Source: Knufia peltigerae (Eukaryota; Ascomycota; Eurotiomycetes; Chaetothyriales; Trichomeriaceae). Taken from it: 64,000 nt of DNA. Below the pieces are notes generated by a model that was given only the letters and a program-made list of their open reading frames with translations, did not search any database and was not told where the DNA came from. A program made the position numbers and the translations under genes. Shown in pieces: positions 41,626 through 53,805 of the stretch. Position 1 is the first letter of the stretch. Each line of letters starts with the position of its first letter. Where the stretch lies: contig JAPDRN010000107.1 in the NCBI GenBank assembly GCA_030247855.1, positions 57,252-121,251 on the forward strand, in the 5' to 3' direction.

Positions 41626-44113
41626 TTACTTGAGCCTCACTTGTATGCTTTGTACTTCAGGGGACACGGCTTCTGGTGATTTCAGCGTCAGCACTGCAGC
41701 CTCCTGAGCGATGGGAATCACTTCTTCGAGTGTGTAGCCTTTTCCCAGTCCCGCGACAATGACGCCCAACATTGTGTCACCGATACCATTGACCGACACA
41801 ATCTCTTCTTGCCTCACTTCTTGAGAAGGTGGGATCAAACGCATAAACACTCCGCCGACTTCAGAACCCTCGGACATATTCCTAGACAGTATGTAAGGTG
41901 CATACTCGGGACGTGTCAGTCTCTCATCAGTACATTTCAGCAGGCTGACCAAGAGACAGCCATGACGTCCTAATTTGGTGACCAGGTTCGGGATAAACGG
42001 CAAAAGTTGGATGCATTGTTGCGGGATACCCTCATTGACCAGTTCAACTCCGGCAACAGATATGAGTCGGTCTCGTGATGCTGTGCCTGATAGACCAAAC
42101 CCATCAATCACCTTCCACCACTGCTCCGATTCAAACATCATGGCATCTCTCGCAGCATCATAGATCGCTTTAAGTTCCATGCTGTTTGGAGAGGCTAGAC
42201 TGATGATGTGATTCGGAACGACGCCAGCCTGGGCCATAGTGTTGTTGGACTTACTGAACAGACGTGCAGCCTTTGCCGTGGAGACGGGTTCGAAAGCTAT
42301 CATAGCCTGCTGCCTTTTAGCGGCTTGGAAGATTGACGACAAAATCTCTGGAGACCAGTTTGCATCTGCAACCACCCACTTGGGCTTATTGCGATCGAAC
42401 ATGGTCGCCCAGTAGTCCAACGACTCCATCTCTGGTCGTGCCAATATTGCCATATCTGCCATGGCGAGTACCAGATCTTTGCCGGTGTCATTTACTGCGA
42501 CATATTGTGCTGTTCGGGCACCGTCTGCAGCTGGGAGTTGTCGGATGTTTGTTGTCGTCAGCCCGCTCTCCTTGATGTGGCTTAGGAGTGATGATCCGGC
42601 CAAATCATCTGCCACCACGCTTGCTAAAGCGACTTTGGCGCCTGCAAGGTGTGCTGCCATAGCTACGTTGCGACCGACTCCACCTGCCGATTGAGTTATG
42701 TTTGACGGGTTCGATGTATGCAAAGTAGGCGAGATTGGGGATTGAGTGTCTTTGAATGGCTGATGGTCACAAATGGTGTCACTGGCGAGAGATCCAGCAA
42801 CCAGAACATCTATGGGTTCGGCCTGAGGTTCGACCGACCCGGGGATAATATTGCTTCTAGACGTTGTTGAAGCGTGCTCTGTCGTGGATGTCCCCGAGGA
42901 AGTTGCAGAACGTTTGAGAATTGCATGGTCCCTTCATATTGTCAGCAGAGAGACCTCGGCACCATCACGAGAAGTCTAACATGGCTCACCGCTGAGGTGC
43001 AGCACCATCTCGTCGTTCGAGCTTAGCCAATTCGACCGCGACCTTAGTTCCGCAGACTACGTTCGCCTCGATCAGAGCTTCATTTGCCTTGACACTAGCA
43101 CCGTGACTCAACTCCCTGATGCGTTTTAATATGTATGGGGTATTAGCGCTCCCACCAATGCCCTTCTCGTCGGCTTCAGCAACGGCTCGTGCGATAATGG
43201 AGTCAATGTCCTCCTTAGCCATAGCAGAGTGTTCCGGCACAGGGTTGGCAAACAGTAAGCCAGAATGTACAGGCAGTTGAGACTGCGCATAGACAATGGC
43301 CGCGGCATCGGCTTCATCAAGGATGGTCTGCGGGCTTTTGACACCACTGTCTCGGCAAAAGAATGCAGGAAAGTCGACTTTGCCAGTTCTGCCATCAGCG
43401 AATGTCCCGACGCCAACGCCTTGTGTCTCGAGGTATTCCAGAGTGCGTGGGATGTCGAGGAACGATTTACTCCCAGAACTGATCACCGCAACGGGAGTCC
43501 GGCCCAACTCTGTCAAATCTGCCGAGATGTCCATGGAATTTTCACCACCTCGATGAACACCTCCAAGGCCACCAGTGGCAAAGATCTTGATCCCTGCAAG
43601 ATGTGCAAGCACCATTGTTCCTGCAATTGTAGTTCCGCCATTCAGTTTCTGGCCTCGGAGGCCTAGACCACCAATGACGCCTAGATCCCGCCTGGAGATT
43701 TTCCAAGTATTCTCGCTACCAGCGGTAGAGACAAGTTCAATCAATTCTTCTGCTTGCATGCCGACTCGAGCGACGCCGTTGAGGATACCGATCGTCGCAG
43801 GCACACCGCCATTGACCCTGACCAAGGACTCGAGATGGGAGGACAAGGCGACATTCTCGGGATACGGGAAGCCTGGCAACATGTAAGCCTCATAATCGAC
43901 GTAGAGCAGGCTTCATGGTCGTTGTTTACCGTGAGTGTAGATCGTCGTCTCTAACGCAACAACGGGCTTCCCAGTAGCGAGAGCATCTTGAACTTCCTCC
44001 GAAACCCGGAGTAGCTTTTCCCTTCCTGAAAGGGAGCGATGTTGTAGGACGGGCAACCTATAGCAGCTGCGGATAGAGCCTCTAGCTTGCCATGCTCTGT
44101 GCAGAAGAGCCAT
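41626..44113 (-). CDS. Pseudouridine-5'-phosphate glycosidase / PfkB-type kinase fusion
   Basis: Exons 44113-43930, 43872-42990 and 42931-41626 give 790 residues. The first ~40 residues (MALLHRAWQARGSIRSCYR...) are basic and lack acids, a plausible mitochondrial presequence. Residues ~50-350 are an indigoidine-synthase-A/PsuG domain: VVALETTIYTH then GFPYPEN, NGGTTIAGTMVLAHLAGIKI, FATGGLGGVHRGG, SMDISADLTELGRTPVAV, RTLEYLETQGVGVG. Residues ~430-780 are a ribokinase/PfkB domain: DVLVAGSLASDT, SAGGVGRNVAMAAHLAGA and the catalytic VNGIGDTMLGVIVAGL. Together they would phosphorylate pseudouridine and split it to uracil and ribose 5-phosphate, a known two-domain arrangement in eukaryotes. Divergent from the metallophosphoesterase. 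Confidence 0.93.
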
Positions 44114-44679
44114 TGTCGACCCTTGGTGACTCTTGTGAAGCACTCGAGGAATCAACAGATAAGTGGTACATGACGGAAAAAGTGTTTCCCCGCACCCGGG
44201 GCATTTTTCCAGCCTCGTTTCACCCAACGAGGCTTTGTCAAGATGATGAACTCTTGATTTCGTGCAACGATCAAACTTGGACTGTTTTTTAATACTGCAC
44301 ACCATCTCGAAAAAAACACACAATATCAGACTTGACTCGGGATATCTTCTCACTCAGCATGCTGGCATAATTTTGAAGGGATTGCTGCCTGATATCTTTC
44401 CACCGCACCGCTTGCCAAACCATCATTCGTAGACTCCCGGTACAAACAAAATGGGACAACACTGACAAGGCCGATCGATGGATTCATAATCTCTCCATCC
44501 TCCCGCACAATCCTCCTCGATCTCAACTATCTCTCCAATAGAGGGGATCGGGCGACTCACTTGTGGCTCTCAGGTACATTGACGGCCCATTTTCTGGACC
44601 GACTTAGGGAAAGCGACTTTCTCGTTCAGTCTCTCCCTCCTTTTCCAAGACGAGGCGACCTCCCGAAAGAGGACCAACC
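44114..44679. promoter_or_regulatory. Divergent promoter between pseudouridine enzyme and metallophosphoesterase
   Basis: No gene is seen in 566 bases. CT-rich stretches lie near 44490-44560 and just before the plus-strand ATG. Confidence 0.4.
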
Positions 44680-45585
44680 ATGCGCCTGTACGCCATATCA
44701 GACATCCACCTGAGCTACAAGCACAACAGAGAGGCCCTGGACGAACTCCAACCGCACCATGACGACGGGTTGATCATTTGCGGGGACGTCGGCGAACGTC
44801 TGGAACATCTACAGGAGGCCTTTGAGATCACGACAAAACTCTTCAAGCAGGTCTTTTGGGTACCGGGCAACCACGAACTGTACACCCTCCCGGGCGTCAC
44901 GACCGAGGACGACCTCGACAAGGAATTGAGGGGGGAGTACAAGTACCAAGAATGTGTGAGGGTTGCCAACGAGTATGGGGTCATCACACCCGAGGACGAG
45001 TTTGTGAAGTGGGAAGGTGAAGGGGGTCCATGTCTGATCTGTCCCATCTTTACGCTGTACGACTACAGCTTCCGGCCGGACCACGTCACCAGGGAGGAAG
45101 CCCTCGACTGGGCCATGGAACAAAACGTCTACGCGACCGACGAGGCACTCCTACACCCCGACCCTTACCAGACCAGGGACCAATGGTGCGAAGAACTGGT
45201 CAGCAAGACGGAGGAACGCCTCCGAGAGGCCACCTCGAGGGGTTTCCCACTCGTCCTGATCAACCACTGGCCACTTCGGGAAGACGTCATCACGATCCCG
45301 AGCATCCCCAGGTTCAGTCTGTGGTGCGGGACGCGCAAAACGAAGGACTGGCACACCAGGTTCAACGCCAAAGTCGTCGTCACGGGTCACCTCCACGTGA
45401 GGAGGACCGACTGGATCGACGGGGTCAGGTTCGAGGAGGTGAGTATGGGTTACCCTCGACAGTGGCAGGCCGCCAAGGACAGAGGGTTGAACATCAATGA
45501 CTTGCTGAGAGAGATCCTACCTGGAATGCCTGACCCTGGAGACGGAAGGACGATCTGGAGGAGGGCAGGTGTACCTGGTATTTGA
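44680..45585 (+). CDS. Calcineurin-like metallophosphoesterase
   Basis: An intronless 301-residue frame. All metal-site motifs of the calcineurin-like fold are present in order: DIHLS near the start, CGDVGE, GNHELY, INHWP and TGHLHVRR. It therefore should be a dinuclear-metal phosphoesterase acting on a phosphomono- or diester; the substrate is unknown. The frame is GC-rich with G/C-ending codons and no introns, unlike most neighbours. The sequence style (MRLYAISDIHLSY, followed by GLIICGDVGE) resembles actinobacterial family members. This raises the possibility of transfer, which is inference only. It converges on the cupin gene. Confidence 0.88.
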   Translation: MRLYAISDIHLSYKHNREALDELQPHHDDGLIICGDVGERLEHLQEAFEITTKLFKQVFWVPGNHELYTLPGVTTEDDLDKELRGEYKYQECVRVANEYGVITPEDEFVKWEGEGGPCLICPIFTLYDYSFRPDHVTREEALDWAMEQNVYATDEALLHPDPYQTRDQWCEELVSKTEERLREATSRGFPLVLINHWPLREDVITIPSIPRFSLWCGTRKTKDWHTRFNAKVVVTGHLHVRRTDWIDGVRFEEVSMGYPRQWQAAKDRGLNINDLLREILPGMPDPGDGRTIWRRAGVPGI

Positions 45586-45680
45586 GTTTGGACTTGGGAC
45601 TTTGATACTCGGTGAGAGCGAATTTACCGTCTTAGAACCCCTCTTTCTATTCAAGAAATAGAAGATACATCACACCAGGC

Positions 45681-45720
45681 ATCGACCCAGACATCGACCC
45701 AGACATCGACCCAGACATCG
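45681..45720. repeat. 12-bp tandem repeat, about 3.3 copies
   Basis: The unit atcgacccagac is repeated three times perfectly with a partial fourth copy, in the 3' flank between convergent genes. Confidence 0.9.
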
Positions 45721-45870
45721 GAAAAGACATATATACCTTAAGATTGATAGTCATGGGGACTTGAATTTCGAGACCATCTTGATCAACGTTATTGATCTCT
45801 TCAATCATATTCTCATACATACAAATCTCCCTATCCCTGCCCTTCTCTACCACCACCACCACCACCACCA

Positions 45871-46266
45871 CTACTTCTTCTTCGCGGCGTACTCCTCGGC
45901 CGTGACCTCCTCGTGCCAGACGGTCTTCCCGTGGCTGACGGCCAGGTGCATCATGTACGTGTCGTCGCCCCCTCCGTGCCAGTGGGTTGTCCCCGCGTCG
46001 CACCAGACCATGTCCCCGACGTTCAGGCGGCGAGGCTCGCCCCCCTTGTCGCAGATCCACCCGGACCCGGCCAGCACCTTCAACATCTGACCGTTCTCGT
46101 GCGTGTGCCAGTAGGTCCTGGCGCAAGGTTGGAACATGACGTGGTTGAACTTGATCCCCGGTCCCTCCAGGACGGGGTCCATCCAGACGTCACCCGTGAA
46201 CGTCCCCGTCGCCTTGGCACTCGGCTTCGCCTCGTTGCGGGAGTTGTGGACGATGGTCGATGGCAT
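45871..46266 (-). CDS. Small cupin-fold protein
   Basis: An intronless 131-residue frame with one cupin barrel. The metal motif appears as TYWHTHENGQMLKVL, the second motif as MVWCDAGTTHWHGGG followed by MMHLAVSH, giving the His/Glu set expected for a bound metal. Such single-domain cupins include decarboxylases, isomerases and binding proteins; no specific function can be read. The frame is GC-rich like the convergent metallophosphoesterase. A CAC microsatellite (about 45850-45871) abuts the stop codon. Confidence 0.85.
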   Translation of the reverse strand: MPSTIVHNSRNEAKPSAKATGTFTGDVWMDPVLEGPGIKFNHVMFQPCARTYWHTHENGQMLKVLAGSGWICDKGGEPRRLNVGDMVWCDAGTTHWHGGGDDTYMMHLAVSHGKTVWHEEVTAEEYAAKKK

Positions 46267-47316
46267 TGTCGTTGTCGTTGTCGTTGTTGTCGACGGAATG
46301 ATACTCTTTACGAACCTCGGGAGTTGCGATGATGTGATACCGAGTACTCCAATTGACTCGAGTCTTTTTTTGTTTCGTCAAGTCAAAATTCGGTTGGGAT
46401 GTCTGTGTTGTCTGGTCACCCCGTAATATTGACCAGGTAAGTTTTATATTGTACGATATCAATTCTTCTTCATGAGAGAATAGATCTTCAATTCTTTCGT
46501 CAACAAGATCTCACTTCGTGGTACTCCCCGTGTACCTACTTTAGGGCAATCCCGTATTTATTTAATAACCGAAACCCACGTTGGAGTCGAACGATATCGG
46601 CTTCTTTTTGTCATTTCTCCAACTCCAATGGTTTTACAAACTTCCTCCACACTTTTACTCCAAGGTGGGAATCCCATATCCGGGCGTACGTGAGAAGAAT
46701 TACCCAGAGATTCTCATTTGGACATCTTTATTGATTTGACAAAGTTAGAGAATAAAATCAACCCAAGCCCAGTACGATTCTCATGTGAACCTGGATCCCG
46801 ATGTCGATGGTTTTACTGGATGCCAGGGAGTATTAATTACTCTTACCACACACAAGCACATATCAAACCCCTTCCCTTTTCAGCCCGACCACCCTTGCTT
46901 TGTAGCTTCGTATTGACGCCACCAGTACTTCCCGCATCCTTCATTCAGCTCTTCAGCCGCTGCCGCTGTCGGTTTGTTTGCTTCGCCAAAGAGAAACAAG
47001 CACTCTTAAGCTTTCCACTACTACAACGAACACGAACAGTTTTCCCTTTTCAAACGCTTTCCCATTCGAGTATCTTGGGCACATGCGCATACGCAAGCCC
47101 CGGTTACGAGCTCGTATCGTTCAATGACCCTCCTTGCCTCCGTCGAACTCTAAGGTAGAGAGGGATGTGTCATGTATATATAAACACTCGATCGTACCAT
47201 GTTTCTTCACCATCCTAGGCTTCATATGTCTGTACAATTCTCACACCTCTTCCTGGCACTCAAAAACATATCCTTGCCCTATCCATAATCTCCCCGAATC
47301 ACACTGATCCATCAAC
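46267..47316. promoter_or_regulatory. Intergenic region with TATA element upstream of the ABM-domain gene
   Basis: No gene is seen in about 1 kb. A strong TATA-like run (tatatataaa, 47175-47184) lies about 130 bases before the ABM-domain ATG. The other end is the cupin promoter. Confidence 0.45.
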
Positions 47317-47865
47317 ATGGCCACGGCATCCGGTCATGTTCAAGAGACTCGCAATCTCGTCCCAATTGCGCAATTCATCGAATCGAAAAGCGAAAACGGG
47401 ATACTGATGACGATTGAGATGTTCATCGACCCGTCCAAACTCGGCGAGTACGTCAAGATTGTGACCCCGGTGTGCAAGAAGATGCGTGAATACGAGGACT
47501 GCATGTTTTGCGAAGTCTCTTGCCACCCCGAGGACAAGGGTCACGTTCGCATCTTGCATGGCTGGACCAAAGACAGTGCCTGGATTCGCGATGTTAGTTG
47601 GCATTCCCTTACCTGAGCATCTTATCGAGCAGTCGGTCTGTTGTGAACTTGTGTTGACCCTGGTGTTCATCTTTAAATTAGAATATTGAGACGCAGCCCT
47701 GGTTCGGAAATTACGTGAAAGAAATTGTATCCATCAGGGATCCAAATCGACAAAGTGAGTCTTCCATGGCCCTCGGCGTTGAATGATAAATTGGCTGGTG
47801 CCGCTGACACCACTACTCGAACACCAGGGGTTGTTCAACACTTTGATCGCATACCGACAGCTTGA
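47317..47865 (+). CDS. Antibiotic-biosynthesis-monooxygenase (ABM) domain protein
   Basis: Exons 47317-47592, 47682-47754 and 47828-47865 give 128 residues. The core (VPIAQFIESKSENGILMTIE, then YEDCMFCEVSCHPEDKGHVR and LHGWTKDSAWIRD) is one ferredoxin-like ABM domain with the usual alternating pattern. The second exon adds the usual aromatic helix (TQPWFGNYVKEI). ABM proteins act as cofactor-free oxygenases or as small accessory proteins. The last exon is short and its acceptor is the least certain part. No adjacent partner enzyme is obvious. Confidence 0.78.
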
Positions 47866-49964
47866 AAGCGACTCGCAACTCCAGAAGGATCTTGTGGCAG
47901 GAGGTTGGCGACACTGTTCTCTCAAAAGCACCGAGCATGAGGTGTACAACGATGGGGGTTGTCTGGAGAACGGGCGAAAAAGAGCGGTGTGACAAGGGCT
48001 AAAAACCAACCTGTGTAGCACCACAAAAATTGAGACTTTTGTGATAATCCTGAATTACTCAATGCAGAAATATAATTCTTGAGCATGCCCCAATGTTCCA
48101 TCTCGATCAATCATGAGTGTTTGGCCCTGTCAGGGACTACAAGGCTCAGCCAGTCACATCATATCGCGACCGACGGCGACTTGGAGTTCTGAAATCCGGT
48201 TGCCTGATAGTTGCTCAGGGACTGAACCAAGATTTGTAGCTTTCGTGCATCCAATAGTACTTGCATCCATCGATTTTGAGCGAGTCTGCCAGTGTCCACA
48301 TGTCCATGTTTGACTGGCAGCCCTTGGGAGACACCATCCACTTGGAGGATGGCCCGGCTTGCTGAAGTCTTGTAACATTGGCCATCCACAGACTTCGTCC
48401 CACACGTGACAGAATTCTGCTCGGTATCATGGAGCTCAAAAACCCAGCGATAGCAAAGTATAAAGACACTGCGCCGGATAAGTGCTGGACATAGATCTCC
48501 TCACCTACCGAAATTTAATGAATAAAGGGCCAAAGGTACTGAGAGAGCCCACTTTGCTCGAGAGGATTGCGTCCTTTAGCTGGATGCGACGAGCGACGAT
48601 AGACACGGGATTCACCTTTCCGACGTGTAAGTGATCACTGGTGGATGAAGACGCTTGGTGTAAAGTGAGGCGCGGTAGGAGGCGAGCATCGACTTCGCGG
48701 TTTGAGACGTCAAGAAAGCCATCGAAACCGGGAACAAGGGTCGGTGTACTCGTAGGTATATGCCGTGTGACAGCTTTATGGATCCTCCTTCTTTCAAAAG
48801 TGCGAGAACGGGCCTGACGCCAATTGATTCGAGGCATGCAAAATTGTGTTGGGCAGAAACGCAGTGGCTGCGCAGCCCCGGGAGGTCAGGTGGGATCAAA
48901 GGTACTTGCGGATCGAGGCGGTGTCCGAGCAATCGACTGGTAAAGAGAATCGCAGCTGCAGTAGTGGCATATTACTCTGTTCTAGATGGCCCGGTGGAGG
49001 AATCAGAAGGCTCTCGTTTCGTCTAGGCGTAGGGATTGTTTGATTTCAGGGCGACCATTCAGGACCATCCGCTCGCGAGGCAAATTCACGGCGTGATCAA
49101 TCTTCGGAGGCAGTTCAGCTTGCTGGGCGCGTATCGGGAAAGCTTCTTGGGCCAGCCAAACCAACCGTCGATGATGTCTCGAAGAAGCGGTATGGAAACA
49201 TGGGTGAGTCCGATGAAGATTGAAGGTTGAAGCCGGCAGATTGCAGGTTGCGATTGTCACGATGGTGGCTTGCTGATCTCGCTCGGCAGGTCAGACTGGG
49301 GTCATAATCCAACCTCACCACATTGATGAACCGATAACATCACAACAAGAAGCGCGACAAGTTGCCATATGATGGATAGCCAATTGATGGAGCTCGAATG
49401 CTCAGAAGCCACCGTACATCCCAAAGTCCTTCAGATTGCTAAACAGTGTCAAAGATGCCGTCGATATCGCCGCCGCTTGATCCCAGACGCCGGACTAGAA
49501 GGCAACCAACCCAATCTGCTTCATTCATTTTGACCAATCCTGTCGCATTGCCTCTTGCAAAAAAAACAAGGCAAGACTCTCAGTCTTCCTCATATCCAGG
49601 CAGCAATTGCAGTCAACATCGCGTTGGGCAACGTAAGGTGTCCGGAGGACTGCTCCGCCTCGGCCATTTGACCTTCGTATCCTCCCCAAGGCCGGTGCAT
49701 GTCTTTTGCAGGGCAACCAGTCTTCGTCGAACATCGTATGCCCTTGAGGACAATCGAGCTCCGCCTCTGAGCTCCGACAGCGTGGCAGTGTCACAATCAA
49801 TGGAAATGAAAAGGCTTCTGTCCACCAAGGGCAAACAGTTCATGGTTGACAAATACTCGGGCTAGCGTTGGAAAAGGGTTGATTGAAGCTGCTCATATAT
49901 AAAGTAGGTCGCAATTTGATAGTCTTGTATTGATTCTACCACTCTTTCTTAGGCTTAGAACAAC
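47866..49964. other. About 2.1 kb without a recognisable gene
   Basis: Several open frames of 60-140 codons exist on both strands, none with a family signature or a convincing splice series. A TATA-like run (tatataaa, 49896-49903) near the end probably belongs to the next gene. Confidence 0.35.
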
Positions 49965-50841
49965 ATGACTCAGATCAAGCAGTCCCAAGTGAAGCTGCCT
50001 AAGCACCGAAGCCCTACGCATAATGGAGTTGGGGCTGATGAGAGGATTCCAAGACAGCGCAGCAGGTATGATGTCTGGGAACCGAGCTCAATACCATCTA
50101 ACGATCTCATAGAACGAATGACGCTCACGTCCATCCCTCTAACCCCTCTTCATTGACGCCTACAAGAATAGAGCGATCAGGCAGAGATGCTGACCAGCGG
50201 CCCATGCGTGAAGAGGTTCGATCAAGAGGTACACAAGAGGAGCTACAACACAATGCAGGGGCCCGCTCTAGACTGCACCGATCGAGGGACCGGAATGGCA
50301 GGATTATCATACCCGCAACCCTTCTAGCAAGGTTGCTAACCGAGAGCAGGACGAAGGCAGTTGTCCGATGGTACTGCCGAAAGGCTTTCTACATGCTCTC
50401 TCCCTCACAGTGATTCCAGCGCCCATAGCTCGGGTCGCCGCACAGGCAATCGTACTGACAGCTCCGATGACAATCATTCCGTTGCACCCCGTCGTACCAA
50501 TCACTCGAATCACAACCATTCCCCAACCTCATACGATGGTCGTTCTTCCAATCAATCATTAACAGTTTCACAAGTAAGTCCGCTGTGGTCATTTGGCCGC
50601 CTATATCACGCCATCTCTTTCTTAAACCCCCATTTGAGATCTCTTTTCCCGCTGACATTCGCCGGAGATGGTACGCGAAGGCGGGCATAGGTATCCAGGG
50701 AATGGGTATCCAGAGGCTATTTCAATTGAGGATGACGAGGGATTTAGCGATCGTGACCCTCATCGATTCAATCATCAACGCCGTCATCCTCGCGATCGTT
50801 GCTCAAGTCAAGATAGGCGCGAGCGTCGGGGCGGACACTGA
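49965..50841 (+). CDS. Predicted disordered protein, unknown function
   Basis: Four exons can be joined in frame: 49965-50065, 50113-50331, 50411-50573 and 50668-50841, giving 218 residues. The product is rich in Arg, Ser, Asn, His and Asp, with little hydrophobic content (for example RRTGNRTDSSDDNHSVAPRR and EDDEGFSDRDPHRFNHQRR). No domain is recognised. Donor quality is good for introns 1 and 3 (GTATGA, GTAAGT) and weak for intron 2 (GTTGCT). If intron 2 is retained, the protein stops near 50413. A TATA element lies about 65 bases upstream. It could be a genuine lineage-specific gene; expression data are needed to confirm it. Confidence 0.45.
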
Positions 50842-53805
50842 GTTGCGTGGGCACTGGGTTTCCTTGAATCGGCGAATGGTGCCATGGAAGAGAACTGTAT
50901 TTCTTAGGATATGAAGGTGTTTGGATCGAGGCGGCTATCTCACACGCTATTGACCTCCGCGCACGATTAATATTATCGCATCAGTGAGGGCACGAGCATC
51001 GTACCTAAGCATTAGCACCATCTTATGACCACGAAGCACAGATGCCAGATAGAGAATAGATAGTAGGGATGCCGAGTAGCCCCAACAAACCTTGAACGAT
51101 CATTGAAGAGAAGATCTCTCACCGAGTGATCGCGCAGCCTTGCACCATTGACGTAGTATACAGAGGGCAGTTCTCATTGGCCGCGAGTTGTACTCCGTTT
51201 CGCAGTTGGCTTAGTACAATCTTGTCACAACATTGGGTCAGACACAATATTTTTCATCGTATTTCAGCCCAGATACGGCCGGAGAAATTTCCCGGTCTCA
51301 TCGAGATGGCCACGAAAGAACGACTTTCAACGCTTTGTGAACGACTGCGTGGTTGTAGAAGTCTTGCAGTGCCTTGTATAGTCTCAAGAACCAACCTCAG
51401 CTTGCTTTTGGCATCTCTCCATTGTATGTGAAGTTCCAACAGCCATCTTTGAAGGGTCTTCAACGTGACCGCGAAGTGTATCAACTCCTTCCGAGAGGTC
51501 AATGACCAGAAGAGCCTTGAGGAGAAGGAGATATTGATCGAACAATGACACAGGAAGGGCTGCTCACAGCAGTGTGTATCGCAAGGATGGATAGGACAAG
51601 TACACTGGCGCATCGGTTGCTCTGGCGCTGCGAGACTGCTGGTGAACCGTTGTTTCTGCCTCTTTCGACCACTGTTGGAGGGCATGTGAAGTTCTTCAGG
51701 TATGGCACGGTCAAGAACAAGTCGACTGCCGGCTGCGAAATGTCTGAGACAGACACCCAGGGGCGCGTTCAACTGATCAAAGAGCGTGTCGAGTTTCGCC
51801 TTGATGGAACACGGAGGGTGCAAGCCTCGTTCGAAGGAGACAGCGTGCCAGGACTGGGAATGCAAAGTGAGGCATACTAGAAAGGTAAGTTTGTTCGTTC
51901 AAAGCTTTGTTCGTGAGTTGTGTGAAGCGCACAAGAACGAAATTTGGGACGAAGGACAGTTCGCAGAGCCCGAAAGTCGAGGTACGAATGCGCAAGACAA
52001 CGCCAGCACTTGCCCAGGACCGCACGGGAAGGAAAACCGCAAAGCCATCGAGACTTTCCGGTCCGCCCCAACGAGTGGGAATGGATGGTGATACAAAACA
52101 AGAGCAATCTCGATCTATTTGTACGAGTATCTGCAAATGTTTTTGAAGGACCCGGAAAACGCAACCGGAGTCTGAAAAAGATTCTTGATTGGGCACTGGC
52201 CTCCGGAAGTGCCACTTCCACTCCCTCCAAGGGCACCACTTGGCTCCCTCAAGCAGTATAGGAAGCTTTCACGATGCAATGAGCAAGATCTGATTTTGAT
52301 CAGAGATTCTCTAAGAGCCAGCCACTCTCCTTTCCCATGATTTCCGACAATACCACGTCCTGGAGCAGTACTGACGTACTCTATACAAGGGTTTTTTAAC
52401 CAGCTTGTCCATCTCCCGCAACTCCTTCCTGATTACATCTTGGCCTGTTGGATGTGTTATCCTTGCAGTCGCAGAATGTGAGCTCAGGACGTTTACCTTT
52501 TTCTCCTCGAGCATACACTGGGTCAAACTTAACCGGTATTGGCTCTGATTGATACAATCAGACCATGACTGAGCCTGGTCCTTGATCCTTTCAGAAGGGC
52601 AAGCGTCCCTGTGTCGTGTTCTCAACTGCTCGAATGCTACCATGGCTTCTAGGAATCATGAAATCAACCCAATACCAGATCAAAAACTTCCCGAACCGTG
52701 TCCTCACGAGACCCAATCACAAACACCCTAAGCCTACCGATCGCACATACACTATTCCTCTCATCAGTGATACCTGGCCTCTATATCACTTTCAAAGATT
52801 CTCTGAGGGAATTGTTTATGACAACGGTCCCATCGCAAAGATTGACGATTTATTCTGGTCAGCATTGATACAGCCTCATCTTGTCCAACTCGGCATTAAC
52901 TAGATCCTTGGGCGTATAACTTGAAACTCTTCAACGGACTGAAATGCAGAACTCTCGTGAAAAAGACCTCATCGGCTCAGGAAATAGCTATCTGCGCTCT
53001 GACAACAAGCCCCGATCCTGGCGTGAGCGACCCTGAAGACCTCTCTTTTCTTCTATTTCATATATCGTCCTCCAAATCTCGCCAGCATGCATCGTACGGA
53101 TGACAGGGCTATCCAATTTCAGTCTAATGATGTCCAGCGTACAAGAAGTGTAGGTCCTGGACCTAGAACACCCAGGGAAGCATAAAAAGCGAGGAGGATT
53201 CGATCAGAAAAAGGCCGACAACGCACAAGACCTAGTAGTGGACGGATGGCCCGAAGCACTCATAATGCAAACATCAACAAGTTACCTTCTAGAACATGGC
53301 GTAGTAGAGGTGGACTGTCGAACATTGTTCAGCATCAACCGTTGTTGGGACTATGCACGCCGGCAATACACGTAAGGCATGGACATGCACTCTTTCGCAG
53401 CAAGCTGACTTTGATCCGGGTTTCACCGACAGGTTTGGCAACATCATATGGTGCTCTAGTTTCCTTTTGGCGGTAACTTGCATAGCAACCTCTCAAGACC
53501 CAAATCTTAGTATATTGCATATGGTTGTGCTTTCAAATGCTCACTGAGGGGACTATCTCGTCTTGATCCATGCATAGTGGTACCATCAACCTCAATTGTA
53601 GATACGTGTCGGCGAAAGTCAGTCTCCGATAGTCCGATTGAGTATCGTCCCTTTTGCAATGTCGTCACCACTACAGAGTATGAGGATGGCGTCCACCTTC
53701 TTATCCCGCTCCGATCCAATTTTGACCTATTGTTGAAACTTGGTATATTGGTATAGTCAGGTACTGTATTGTTTATCGACCTTCTCTGGTCAGGAAAAGG
53801 AAGGA
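50842..53805. other. About 3 kb with only unassignable open frames
   Basis: Overlapping frames occur on both strands near 51.25-52.25 kb, including a 203-codon minus frame (51254-51865) with helical, protein-like text and a plus frame ending at 52261. Another plus frame ends at 52903. I cannot choose between strands or connect them by splicing, and no family is recognised. One or two lineage-specific genes or decayed genes may be here. Confidence 0.35.
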
